Source: HGM04593 sp045660825 | Lineage (GTDB): Bacteria; Bacteroidota; Bacteroidia; Bacteroidales; Bacteroidaceae | NCBI GenBank assembly: GCA_045660825.1 | Contig: JAZREN010000048.1 | Span: 1-30,676 of the forward strand | Direction of reading: 5' to 3' | Length of the DNA stretch: 30,676 nt | Part shown: positions 7,809 to 15,850 of the stretch, one piece after another | How the letters are laid out: each line of letters opens with the position of its first letter | How positions within the stretch are numbered: the first letter of the stretch is position 1 | The notes under the pieces: model-generated | Seen by the model: the letters and a program-made list of their open reading frames with translations, nothing else | Database searches by the model: none | What the model was told of the DNA's origin: nothing | Translations under genes and position numbers: made by a program

Positions 7809-9023
7809 TTATTCCTTTATTATTTCCTTAATGTATCTGTACATTGTCTCGCGATAATTCTCAAGGGTGTATTTCTCTTTCACAAGTTTATGTGCAGCCA
7901 GTGCCTTCTGTTCAATGGCCTCTGTTGGCATGGCGGCAACGGCAAGCAAGGCTTTCTTGAAATTGTCGTAGGTGACATCTTCAACCTCTACGCCTTCGTT
8001 CCCAAGGTCAAGGCCTGTTCCTTTGCTGTATACAGGCAGCAACGCGCTGTTGCCAAGTACGTTGAGTACAGCTACAGCACCGCTTTCGCTTAGTGACGGG
8101 TTCAGTAACAGGCCACACTCGGAAAGTACCTGGGCGAATTCATTGGAGTTGATGTCTAAGAATCCGTGTATGACAATGTTGTCGGCGGCCTTTATTTGGG
8201 GCATATAGAATTTCCAGAACCCCTTTTCATGACGGCTACCACCGCATATGTGCAGTGTGAACTGCGGATGTTCCAAGGCAAAGTCTATGGCAATGTCGAG
8301 TCCTTTGTGCATCATGCCCGAACTGCCGAACCACAGGATATTGTTGCGGCATTTTGAGAAATCCTTCTTTTCACCGGGTGAACACACGTTGAAATAGAAA
8401 GCCGGCAGTTGCTTTACTTTGTCTGTGGCCTCTCCCTCATTGGTCATCTGTTGTATGAGGAAACTGTCGCCAAGTGAAATGACAGCATCGCTCAGGTGCG
8501 ACATGTAGTAGTTCATACCGTTACCGGGGATGTAGTGATATGATGTCAACAGCCAAGAACCGTGTCTGTCGAAGAACTCCTTGTTTCGCTTGGCTGTGGT
8601 GCGGAGATTGTAGAATGTGTGTGCGCCTACCGAATAGAAGATTCTGACAGGTGAAATATTCTTGTCTGCTGTGAATGATGCTGCATAGGCCGGGCAGTTG
8701 ATACCCATAACAACATCGTAACGGTTGTAGTCAATGCCCGCCTTGTTACGTGAAGCGCAGTCGACGTTGTAGCCCAGCTTGTCAAATGCCTCGGCAATGG
8801 TGTGGCATTCGGTGAGGTTCGAGTGGTGTCGGGGCAGTTCCTTGCCTTTGAATGCCTCGGGTAGGTAGCAGAGCAAAGCCCTGCGCTCGTGTTTGGTGCC
8901 GAATACGTTCTTTACAAGCTTTTCGCTGTTGAAAAGCCGTTGTATCCAACGTGTCAGACTTTCACCGGTGCGACGTTTGGCGATGGGCAGTATGCGTGAT
9001 ATTTCGGAAAATGACAGTTTCAT
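7809..9023 (-). CDS. Glycosyltransferase, GT-B fold (GT4-like)
   Basis: The 404-residue protein has the two-domain GT-B pattern. The N-terminal domain includes TECHTIAEAFDKLGYNVDC (about 70-88) and YDVVMGINCPAYA. The C-terminal donor-binding domain includes NNILWFGSSGMMHKGLDIA and LHICGGSRHEKGFW, and ends in NPSLSESGAVAVLNVLG, a variant of the GT4 E-x7-E donor loop in which the second acid is not obvious. The weak donor loop makes it a divergent member. It lies in the metG-linked glycan run, nine bases after the preceding transferase and four bases before the YfhO-family gene. Sugar specificity is not readable. Confidence 0.83.
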   Translation of the reverse strand: MKLSFSEISRILPIAKRRTGESLTRWIQRLFNSEKLVKNVFGTKHERRALLCYLPEAFKGKELPRHHSNLTECHTIAEAFDKLGYNVDCASRNKAGIDYNRYDVVMGINCPAYAASFTADKNISPVRIFYSVGAHTFYNLRTTAKRNKEFFDRHGSWLLTSYHYIPGNGMNYYMSHLSDAVISLGDSFLIQQMTNEGEATDKVKQLPAFYFNVCSPGEKKDFSKCRNNILWFGSSGMMHKGLDIAIDFALEHPQFTLHICGGSRHEKGFWKFYMPQIKAADNIVIHGFLDINSNEFAQVLSECGLLLNPSLSESGAVAVLNVLGNSALLPVYSKGTGLDLGNEGVEVEDVTYDNFKKALLAVAAMPTEAIEQKALAAHKLVKEKYTLENYRETMYRYIKEIIKE

Positions 9024-9032
9024 AGGTCTATA

Positions 9033-10121
9033 CTACAATTTACGGTAAACATTGCAGGTTTGTTCAACCATGCGCTCCAGTGAATATTCCTTACTGCGCA
9101 ACGCTCCTTTGTTTTGCAGTTCCTCGCGCAAGGCTTGGCTTGCAAGTATCTCCTTTAAGGTGTCATGCATCGACTGTGCGTCGTTGGGATTGAAATATAT
9201 TGCGGCATCGCCGGCAACTTCGGGGAAACAGCTCGCATCGCTCAGGCACACCGGGCAGTTGTTGTGGAATGCCTCCAGAATGGGTATGCCGAATCCCTCG
9301 TAGTGCGATGGGAATACAAAACATAGTGCATGGCGGTAGAGTGATGCCATCTGTGCGTCGTTGGCCGATATGTGTACCATGCGGTTGCCGATGCCCCATT
9401 GTGCAAATTGTTCCAATTCAGCCTTGGTGAAAGGAGAACCCGTGCACACAATCTTAAGATTGGGGTCAAGATGCAGGAGCGGACATATTGCTGCCAGCCA
9501 TGGAAGGAAATTCTTATACCCCTTGCGCTCACCGACATAAAGCACGTAACGGTCAAAAAGCTGCGGTGCAACTTCGGCTATCGGCCTGTAGCCGTGATGT
9601 ACGACACTGATTTTTGCCGGGTCTGTACCCAATATCTCCACAATGTCGCGCTTGGTGTTCTCGCTCACTGCTATTATGTGGTCGGCCTCGGCAATGAGGC
9701 GTTTCTTGTGCTGGATGGTGCGGTCATATATAAGTACATTCTGCGGGTAACGCTCGAATGTCATGTCGTGGATTGTAAGAACGAACTGTTTTTGGCGTTC
9801 CTTGACGGCTTTTAGGAAATATGTGTCGTAGTAAGTGGGGTGGAATATGTCGTAGTCGTTCTCCTTTACCGCTTTCCTGGATATATAGTCATTGGCAAAC
9901 GCATATATGCGGCGCTTTATGCGGTAGTTCTTAGGGAAACCGATTGCGCTGTATTTGTGACCGTAAGTCTCGGTGACATAATGGTTCTCGCAGTATTTCA
10001 TTGGAATATCTGCAACGAATTCGTCTGCCGGGAGATTGTATATGAGGTCGGCAAAGTATCTTGTTACACCTCCAAAACGTTGGAAGGTGAACATCTGGTT
10101 GTCATACAGAATCTTTTTCAT
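9033..10121 (-). CDS. Glycosyltransferase family 4 (GT-B fold)
   Basis: The 362-residue protein is a standard GT4 retaining transferase. It opens with ILYDNQMFTFQRFGGVTRYF (4-23), the usual glycine-rich acceptor-side loop. It continues with LTIHDMTFERYP (115-126) and ADHIIAVSENTKRDI (146-160), then the donor domain LYVGERKGYKNF (194-205), KIVCTGSPFT (223-232) and the donor-binding E-x7-E pair E275/E283 in HYEGFGIPILEAF. Length is normal. The start lies one base after the flippase stop, so translation is probably coupled. It probably adds a hexose or deoxyhexose to a lipid-linked glycan on the cytoplasmic side; the specific sugar is unknown. Confidence 0.9.
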   Translation of the reverse strand: MKKILYDNQMFTFQRFGGVTRYFADLIYNLPADEFVADIPMKYCENHYVTETYGHKYSAIGFPKNYRIKRRIYAFANDYISRKAVKENDYDIFHPTYYDTYFLKAVKERQKQFVLTIHDMTFERYPQNVLIYDRTIQHKKRLIAEADHIIAVSENTKRDIVEILGTDPAKISVVHHGYRPIAEVAPQLFDRYVLYVGERKGYKNFLPWLAAICPLLHLDPNLKIVCTGSPFTKAELEQFAQWGIGNRMVHISANDAQMASLYRHALCFVFPSHYEGFGIPILEAFHNNCPVCLSDASCFPEVAGDAAIYFNPNDAQSMHDTLKEILASQALREELQNKGALRSKEYSLERMVEQTCNVYRKL

Positions 10122-10122
10122 G

Positions 10123-11580
10123 TCACTTGTCGGCTTTACGTTTGAAAAGGAATTTCGTTATCTCATAAAGTTCCTCACAGTGCACCATCCAAGCTATTCC
10201 AATGTACAGCAATGCGGCAACGGCAATTCTTGTAACGAGCAATGCGCACATGTTGTTGATGTTGAGTGTCAGGTAGTGTGTTGCCAACATTACACCCGTC
10301 GCCAATAGCAAATAGGGGAGGGTGTCGGTCAGGAACATCCTAAGTTTTATTTTTATCTCCTTCTCGGCAAAATAATGCCACACGAAAAGCCACATAGCAT
10401 TGAATATGCAGTATGCAATGATCATGTTCCTTATTCCGTATGGGTGGAGCAGGAGCAGTAATGCTAATGTGAGCACTCCCTGTATTATGGTGCACCACAT
10501 GAAGATGCCTGCTTTGCCACGGCTGACAAGGAGGTTTGTGAACATTGACTGCAAGGGCATGAAAGCACCCCAGATTGCCAGTACCTGCAGCATGTGTGCG
10601 CTCTCAATCCATTTTTCGGTGAGGACGACAACTATCAGTTCCTTCGATACCAACGAAAGCCCAAGCATGAGTGGAGATGCGACAAACGCCGTAAAACGCA
10701 GCATCTTGCGGAACACGCGCAGTTGGCGTTCGTTGTCATCGACCACCTTTGCAAGTGCCGGTTGTGCAACGGCATTGACCATGCCGTTTACCACCTCGCC
10801 GCCCATGTTGAACCACTCGGCCGACTTGACATAGTTGCCAACGTCGCGTGGGTAGTATTTACCAAGTATAAACGAGAATATGTTCCAGTTGAATCGTTGG
10901 AACAGGTTGGTTATGAGTAGTCTGTAGCTGAATGCAAAAAGGTATTTGAGTGGCGCGAAGTTTATTTTCAGACTTGGGCGCCATGGAGTGAAGTACCAGC
11001 ATACGACGCCTCTGACAAGTACGTACACAATGCTCTGCGTCGCTATACCCCAATAAGAGTATCCGTTCAAAGCAAGAATGATACCGGTTATTCCCGATAT
11101 TGATATCGCAAGTATGAGTGATATCGATTTCTGCTTTACTTTCAGTTCCCTGAACAGATAGGCCGATGGGGCAATGCCGAATGCGGCAACCACGAATCCA
11201 AGGAAATTGTACCTCGAAAGGTCTACAAGGATAGGCTGATTGAAGAAATCGGCAATGAGCGGAGCACAAAAGTATAGACCGGCATACATCAGCAATGAAA
11301 TGATGATGTTGAACCAGAAGACGGCATTGTAGTCATCGTGTGTCGCTGTCTTGCGGTTGGCTATTGCAGCCACAAAACCGCTGTCCTGCAGGGAGCCTGC
11401 GATGGCTGTGAAAATGGCAAGCATTCCAATGGGGCCGTAATCGTCGGGCCCAAGGATACGCGCCAGATATATGCCGAATAGGAGGCTCAGCAACTGGCAC
11501 ACGGTGTTGGTGACACCGCCCCAAAGCATACCCTTTGCGACGGTGTGTTTCAGACTGTGTGCGTTGCTCTCCTTTGTCAT
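10123..11580 (-). CDS. wzx: Wzx-like lipid-linked oligosaccharide flippase (MOP superfamily)
   Basis: Proteins of this family move undecaprenyl-diphosphate-linked glycans from the inner to the outer face of the cytoplasmic membrane. The 485-residue protein starts MTKESNAHSLKHTVAKGMLW and has a dozen or more hydrophobic spans. The early segment GIYLARILGPDDYGPIGML (about 37-55) is the typical WzxC/polysaccharide-flippase signature. An in-frame ATG at 11712 would add 44 residues, but those would be encoded by a dispersed palindromic repeat and would overlap the end of metG. I therefore start at 11580, which gives normal family length. The next gene follows after one base. Which glycan it flips is unknown. 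Confidence 0.9.
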   Translation of the reverse strand: MTKESNAHSLKHTVAKGMLWGGVTNTVCQLLSLLFGIYLARILGPDDYGPIGMLAIFTAIAGSLQDSGFVAAIANRKTATHDDYNAVFWFNIIISLLMYAGLYFCAPLIADFFNQPILVDLSRYNFLGFVVAAFGIAPSAYLFRELKVKQKSISLILAISISGITGIILALNGYSYWGIATQSIVYVLVRGVVCWYFTPWRPSLKINFAPLKYLFAFSYRLLITNLFQRFNWNIFSFILGKYYPRDVGNYVKSAEWFNMGGEVVNGMVNAVAQPALAKVVDDNERQLRVFRKMLRFTAFVASPLMLGLSLVSKELIVVVLTEKWIESAHMLQVLAIWGAFMPLQSMFTNLLVSRGKAGIFMWCTIIQGVLTLALLLLLHPYGIRNMIIAYCIFNAMWLFVWHYFAEKEIKIKLRMFLTDTLPYLLLATGVMLATHYLTLNINNMCALLVTRIAVAALLYIGIAWMVHCEELYEITKFLFKRKADK

Positions 11581-11606
11581 TGCTTTATCTTTACAGTGTG
11601 TATTGT

Positions 11607-11665
11607 TGTCATCCAGAACATGGTAAAAGGTCTCTGTTGGATTCTTCGCTTTGCTCAGAATGACA
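11607..11665. repeat. Dispersed palindromic (REP-like) intergenic repeat
   Basis: This block of about 59 bases in the metG-flippase gap has matching ends: TGTCATCC at 11607-11614 and GAATGACA at 11658-11665 are inverted copies with one mismatch. On the minus strand it begins with the pattern TGTCATTCTGAGCAAAGCGA. I know this pattern as a widespread intergenic repeat in many bacterial genomes, where it is often mistranslated as peptides such as VILSKAKNP. Only one copy lies in this window. Confidence 0.65.
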
Positions 11666-11674
11666 AATCTGATG

Positions 11675-13732
11675 TTACTTAATCTCGCTGCCGGGTTTTG
11701 CTGTTGGGGCAACGGTGAGCAGTGACAACTTACCCTCGTTGTCCTCGGCGCTCAAGATCATTCCCTCGCTCACAATGCCGCGCATTGTGCGTGGTGGCAG
11801 GTTGGCGATGAAGCAAACCTGTTTTCCTACGAGTTCCTCTGGGTTGAAGTGCTTTGCAACACCCGAAAGGATTGTGCGTGTTGCAAGGCCGTCGTCAATC
11901 TTGAACTGCAGCAGCTTGTCGGCCTTTGGAACCTTTGTACACTCGAGTACAGTACCCACGCGCATGTCGAGTTTCATGAAATCGTCGAATGTACACTCTG
12001 GGCGTATTGGGTTTGCCTTGTAGTTGGCAGCCTCGTTCTCCTTCTTGATGCGCTCCAGGCGGTCAAGCTGTGCCTGGATGGTCTCGTCCTCGATTTTCTC
12101 AAAGAGAAGGCCAACCTCGCCAAGTTCGTGACCTTCGCTGAGCAGTGTTGTGCTGCCGAGGCTTGTCCACTCGAAATTGTCGATGTTGAGCATCTCGCGC
12201 AACTTCTTGCTGCTGAATGGCAAGAATGGCTCGAATACGATAGAGAGGTTCGCTACAAGCTGCAATGAGAGGTTCAGGATTGTTGCAACGCGACTCATGT
12301 CAGTCTTTGCAAGTTTCCATGGCTCGGTCTCGGCAAGGTAGCGGTTACCTATGCGTGCAAGCTCCATAGCCTCCTTCTGTGCCTCGCGGAACTTGTACTG
12401 GTCGAGCAAGCTCTCCACTCTTTCCTTTACATTCACGAATTCGTCGATGATTGCCTTGTCATAGTCTGTGAGTTCTCCGCAGGCTGGAACCTTGCCCTCA
12501 AAATATTTCTTGGTGAGTACCAATGCGCGGTTGACGAAGTTACCGTAAACGGCAACAAGTTCGTTGTTGTTGCGTGCCTGGAAATCCTTCCATGTGAAAT
12601 TGTTGTCCTTTGTCTCGGGTGCATTGGCTGTGAGTACGTAGCGCAAGACATCCTGCTTGCCGGGGAAATCAACGAGATACTCGTTCAACCACACAGCCCA
12701 GTTGCGTGATGTTGAGATTTTGTCGTCCTCGAGGTTGAGGAACTCGTTGCTTGGTACGTTGTCGGGCATCACGTACTTGCCGTGGGCCTTCATCATTACC
12801 GGGAAGATGATGCAGTGGAACACGATGTTGTCCTTACCGATGAAATGTACAAGGCGTGTGTCCTCGCTTTGCCACCACTGTTCCCATGTACCATGTTTTT
12901 CGGGGTTCTTGTCACACAACTCCTTTGTGTTCGAGATATATCCGATAGGTGCATCGAACCAAACATAGAGTACCTTGCCGTCGGCTCCCTCTACCGGTAC
13001 AGGGATTCCCCAATCGAGGTCGCGTGTCATGGCGCGTGGCTGCAGATCCATATCGAGCCAGCTCTTGCACTGCCCGTATACGTTTGGACGCCACTCCTTG
13101 TGGTTCTCAAGAATCCACTCCTTGAGCCACTGCTGGTATTCGTTGAGTGGCAGATACCAGTTTTTGGTTTCTTTAAGTATAGGCGCTTCGCCGGTCTCCT
13201 TTGAGCGGGGGTTGATGAGCTCTGTCGGCTCAAGCGCGCGGCCGCAACCCTCCTCGCACTGGTTGCCATAAGCCTGTTTGTGGCAGTAGGGGCACTCGCC
13301 CACGACATCGCGGTCGGTAAGGAACTTCTCGTTCTTTACATCGTAGAACTGCTTTGAAGTCTGCTCCACGAGCTTGCCGTCGTCATATAGCTTGCGGAAG
13401 AACTCCGATGCGAATTTGTGATGGGTCTCGGATGTTGTGCGGCTGTACACGTCAAACGAAATGCCAAAACCTTCGAAGCTCTCCTTGATGATGTTGTGGT
13501 AACGGTCTACTACATCCTGTGGAGTGATTCCCTCCTTGCGGGCACGTTGTGTAACGGGTACACCGTGCTCGTCGCTACCACCGATGAAGAGTACATCCTC
13601 GCCTTTGAGACGCAGGTAGCGTACGTAGATGTCGGCTGGTACATACACACCTGCAAGGTGACCGATGTGGACTGGGCCGTTTGCGTATGGCAAGGCCGAT
13701 GTCACAAGTGTTCTTTTGAATTTCTTTTCCAT
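11675..13732 (-). CDS. metG: Methionyl-tRNA synthetase
   Basis: MetG charges tRNA-Met, and so is needed for translation initiation and elongation. The 685-residue class I synthetase has its HIGH motif at residues 22-25. A zinc-knuckle segment has cysteines at 147, 150, 159 and 163. The KMSKS equivalent is KISTS at 338-342, and an anticodon-binding helical region follows. The C-terminal EMAP/Trbp111-type tRNA-binding domain occupies about 580-685 (KLDMRVGTVLECTKV, then NLPPRTMRGIVSEGM). Length matches the long two-domain form. It heads the minus-strand run leading into the glycan genes, but the 94-base gap after it contains a palindromic repeat, so co-transcription is uncertain. It is divergent from the Crp/Fnr-type gene. 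Confidence 0.98.
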   Translation of the reverse strand: MEKKFKRTLVTSALPYANGPVHIGHLAGVYVPADIYVRYLRLKGEDVLFIGGSDEHGVPVTQRARKEGITPQDVVDRYHNIIKESFEGFGISFDVYSRTTSETHHKFASEFFRKLYDDGKLVEQTSKQFYDVKNEKFLTDRDVVGECPYCHKQAYGNQCEEGCGRALEPTELINPRSKETGEAPILKETKNWYLPLNEYQQWLKEWILENHKEWRPNVYGQCKSWLDMDLQPRAMTRDLDWGIPVPVEGADGKVLYVWFDAPIGYISNTKELCDKNPEKHGTWEQWWQSEDTRLVHFIGKDNIVFHCIIFPVMMKAHGKYVMPDNVPSNEFLNLEDDKISTSRNWAVWLNEYLVDFPGKQDVLRYVLTANAPETKDNNFTWKDFQARNNNELVAVYGNFVNRALVLTKKYFEGKVPACGELTDYDKAIIDEFVNVKERVESLLDQYKFREAQKEAMELARIGNRYLAETEPWKLAKTDMSRVATILNLSLQLVANLSIVFEPFLPFSSKKLREMLNIDNFEWTSLGSTTLLSEGHELGEVGLLFEKIEDETIQAQLDRLERIKKENEAANYKANPIRPECTFDDFMKLDMRVGTVLECTKVPKADKLLQFKIDDGLATRTILSGVAKHFNPEELVGKQVCFIANLPPRTMRGIVSEGMILSAEDNEGKLSLLTVAPTAKPGSEIK

Positions 13733-13796
13733 ATCTTTTTCTTTTTTTAGTTTTGTTTTTTGCTATTGTTGGAGACTGGTGTCTCGCGCTAAACGA

Positions 13797-13804
13797 CAAA
13801 ATTA
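13797..13804 (-). promoter_or_regulatory. Putative metG promoter -7 element
   Basis: The minus strand reads TAATTTTG, an exact TAnnTTTG match, 64 bases upstream of the metG start. The expected leader contains a small perfect hairpin (GAGAC at 13772-13776 with GTCTC at 13781-13785, four-base loop) followed by A/T-rich sequence. That hairpin is too short to call a T-box or terminator. Confidence 0.5.
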
Positions 13805-13912
13805 GTTATTTTATTTTAAAAAGCAGGCATGCGCGCGGGAAAAGTGTGCTATTATATTCGCTTTGGTGCATAAACGAGAGCGCGTTTTACTGGAGTAATG
13901 TGAAAAATGTGT

Positions 13913-13920
13913 TATCTTCG
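13913..13920 (+). promoter_or_regulatory. Putative promoter -7 element of the Crp/Fnr-type gene
   Basis: TATCTTCG fits the TAnnTTCG variant of the Bacteroidota -7 element and lies 14 bases before the ATG at 13935. The same eight bases occur upstream of dapB at 15822. The transcript would have a very short leader. Confidence 0.45.
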
Positions 13921-13934
13921 CCATTAGAAACATT

Positions 13935-14504
13935 ATGACAATGAAGAATATAACAGCAAAAATAAAACATTTTCATCCGGTTTGTGATGAGGCTCTGCAT
14001 GCAATGTTGAGTGAAATGACTGTTATGCATTGCCCTAAAAATACAACAATTGTACATTCGGGCAGAATTGACCGTAATGTCTATTTTGTAGAGGAAGGGG
14101 TTGCTCGTTCTGTTTTCCACAAGGATGGCGTGGACACTACAACTTGGTTCAGTATGGAAGGTGACATAACATTCGGCATGCATTCTCTCTACTATAATAC
14201 TCCGTCGCTTGAGAGTATAGAAACTGTAACGGATTGTGTAATATATAAAATTCCAATTGATGTCCTGAATGCTTTATATGAGAAATATATTGACATTGCC
14301 AATTGGGGAAGGATTGTTCATCAGGAGTGTAATATGCTTTTGAGCCTTATATTTGTGGAGAGATTGCAGCTGTCGCCCCAAGAACGGTATGAAAGGTTCC
14401 TTGAACGTTATCCGGGGTTGTTGAATAGGGTGAAACTCAAATATATAGCTGAATTTTTGGGTGTGACCATATATACCTTGAGCAGAATTAGAAGCAAAAG
14501 ATGA
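13935..14504 (+). CDS. Crp/Fnr-family transcriptional regulator
   Basis: The 189-residue protein has a cyclic-nucleotide-binding-type beta-barrel at about 20-115 (NTTIVHSGRIDRNVYFVEEG, then the TTWFSMEGDITFG region). A dimerisation helix follows, then a compact C-terminal helix-turn-helix (LKYIAEFLGVTIYTLSRIRS). This short layout is common for Bacteroidota members, most of which have no known ligand. No Fnr-type cysteine cluster is visible. The start at 13935 is favoured by the closeness of the -7 element; an ATG six bases later is possible. The gene looks more A/T-rich than its neighbours, and it precedes an acyltransferase with its own promoter, so the pair may be an accessory insertion. 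The target genes are unknown. Confidence 0.88.
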   Translation: MTMKNITAKIKHFHPVCDEALHAMLSEMTVMHCPKNTTIVHSGRIDRNVYFVEEGVARSVFHKDGVDTTTWFSMEGDITFGMHSLYYNTPSLESIETVTDCVIYKIPIDVLNALYEKYIDIANWGRIVHQECNMLLSLIFVERLQLSPQERYERFLERYPGLLNRVKLKYIAEFLGVTIYTLSRIRSKR

Positions 14505-14544
14505 TTTTTTGCTCCAAAGCAAATCTCTTAAAGTAAAGCTGTGC

Positions 14545-14552
14545 TATTTTTG
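14545..14552 (+). promoter_or_regulatory. Putative promoter -7 element of the acyltransferase gene
   Basis: TATTTTTG matches TAnnTTTG exactly and lies 37 bases before the ATG at 14590. It falls inside the longer open frame beginning at 14509, which supports the downstream start. No clear -33 element is seen. Confidence 0.5.
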
Positions 14553-14589
14553 CACAAAACAAGTATTACGCACAAAAACAGAAAATAAA

Positions 14590-15768
14590 ATGCAAAAAAA
14601 CACAAATCCAACGGTGGATTTTGCCGATACAAAGCCACATTACGAACTGCTCGATGGCTTGCGTGGCGTAGCCGCAATTCTTGTACTTTTCTATCACATT
14701 TTCGAGGGACTTGCCTTTGCCGAGGCAACAAACGGTGCCGGCAGCGGATTGATATCCACGCTCAACCATGGTCACATTGCCGTTGATTTCTTCTTTATTC
14801 TTTCAGGTTTCGTAATAAGTTATGCCTATGATGACCGTTGGACAAAAATGAGCACATGGCAGTTCTTCAAGCGCCGTTTTGTGCGTCTGCACCCGATGCT
14901 TGTGATGGGTACGATAATCGGAGTGCTTGCATTTGCCTTTGTGGGTTTTGAAAAATGGGACGGCACTGCAGCTCCAACAAGTTGGGTGATGGTTGCAATG
15001 TTGCTGACAATGTTTATGATACCGGCTGTGCCAGGAGTTCCATACGAGGTGCGTGGCAATGGTGAGATGTTTCCGCTGAATGGTCCGGCATGGTCGCTTT
15101 TCTTTGAGTATGTCGGCAATATCCTTTATGCACTTGTGATACGTCGCCTATCTATAAAAATCCTTACAATACTGGCTGTGGTTTTAGGATGTCTGCACGC
15201 TTTGTTCTTTGTGGGTGATGTTTCAGGATATGATATGGTGGGTGTAGGTTGGACTATCGATGGAGTGAACTTTTGGGGTGGTATGATTCGCATGCTTTTC
15301 CCATTTACGGTGGGTATGTTGCTTGCCCGCACATTTAAGCCTCGTAAGGTGAAAGGCGCATTCTGGGTGTGCAGTGCAATGCTTGTCGTTCTGTTTGCCG
15401 TGCCATATCTTGAGCCTTTGAAAAATTCAGACATAAGTATCAATAGCCTCTATGAGGTGGTGTGCATTGCAGTGATATTCCCATTTGTTGTGTGGCTTGG
15501 TGCGTGTGGCTGTGCAGGTAATGGCCTAATGGCTAAAGTGAACAAAACGCTTGGTGATTTGTCATACCCTCTATATATTGTACACTATCCGATAATGTAT
15601 GTTTTTTACGCTTGGCTTATTGAGAAAAAATATTACACATTGCAGGAGTGCCTTGGCGTTGCCGTGCTTGTTGTGGCGTCGAGCATAATGCTTGCGCTCA
15701 TTTGCTTGAAACTATATGATGAGCCTGTGCGCGGGTGGCTATCCCGGAGAGTGTCGCGAAAAGGATGA
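14590..15768 (+). CDS. Acyltransferase family 3 membrane protein (OafA/YrhL-like)
   Basis: These polytopic inner-membrane enzymes move acyl groups, usually O-acetyl, onto sugars of surface polysaccharides, lipids or other substrates. The 392-residue protein opens with HYELLDGLRGVAAILVLFYH (17-36), the family signature with its conserved arginine and histidine. GHIAVDFFFILSGFVISYAY follows, then FFKRRFVRLHPMLVMG and about ten hydrophobic spans; the late KTLGDLSYPLYIVHYPI motif is also typical. I start at 14590 rather than 14509, because a good -7 promoter element lies between and the extra 27 residues look unlike protein. The gene follows the Crp/Fnr-type gene by 85 bases. The acceptor is unknown; glycans made by the metG-linked cluster are one possibility, which is inference only. 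Confidence 0.9.
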   Translation: MQKNTNPTVDFADTKPHYELLDGLRGVAAILVLFYHIFEGLAFAEATNGAGSGLISTLNHGHIAVDFFFILSGFVISYAYDDRWTKMSTWQFFKRRFVRLHPMLVMGTIIGVLAFAFVGFEKWDGTAAPTSWVMVAMLLTMFMIPAVPGVPYEVRGNGEMFPLNGPAWSLFFEYVGNILYALVIRRLSIKILTILAVVLGCLHALFFVGDVSGYDMVGVGWTIDGVNFWGGMIRMLFPFTVGMLLARTFKPRKVKGAFWVCSAMLVVLFAVPYLEPLKNSDISINSLYEVVCIAVIFPFVVWLGACGCAGNGLMAKVNKTLGDLSYPLYIVHYPIMYVFYAWLIEKKYYTLQECLGVAVLVVASSIMLALICLKLYDEPVRGWLSRRVSRKG

Positions 15769-15821
15769 CAGCGGCAAGTGTTATTTATAATTAAATTGAT
15801 ATATTTAAGTAAAAAATTGCT

Positions 15822-15829
15822 TATCTTCG
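15822..15829 (+). promoter_or_regulatory. Putative dapB operon promoter -7 element
   Basis: TATCTTCG fits the TAnnTTCG variant and lies about 22 bases before the preferred dapB start. A TTG at 15796-15798 is somewhat farther upstream than ideal. The surrounding sequence is very A/T-rich. Confidence 0.45.
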
Positions 15830-15850
15830 CGGAAATTAAAAATGAGAAGC

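Noticed and set aside
11581..11712. N-terminal extension of the flippase by 44 residues
   Set aside because: The extension is encoded by a palindromic repeat and overlaps metG; the start at 11580 gives normal family length.
13772..13785. Small hairpin in the metG leader as a T-box riboswitch
   Set aside because: Only a five-base stem is present; no T-box sequence or antiterminator pairing is seen, and T-boxes are not expected in this phylum.
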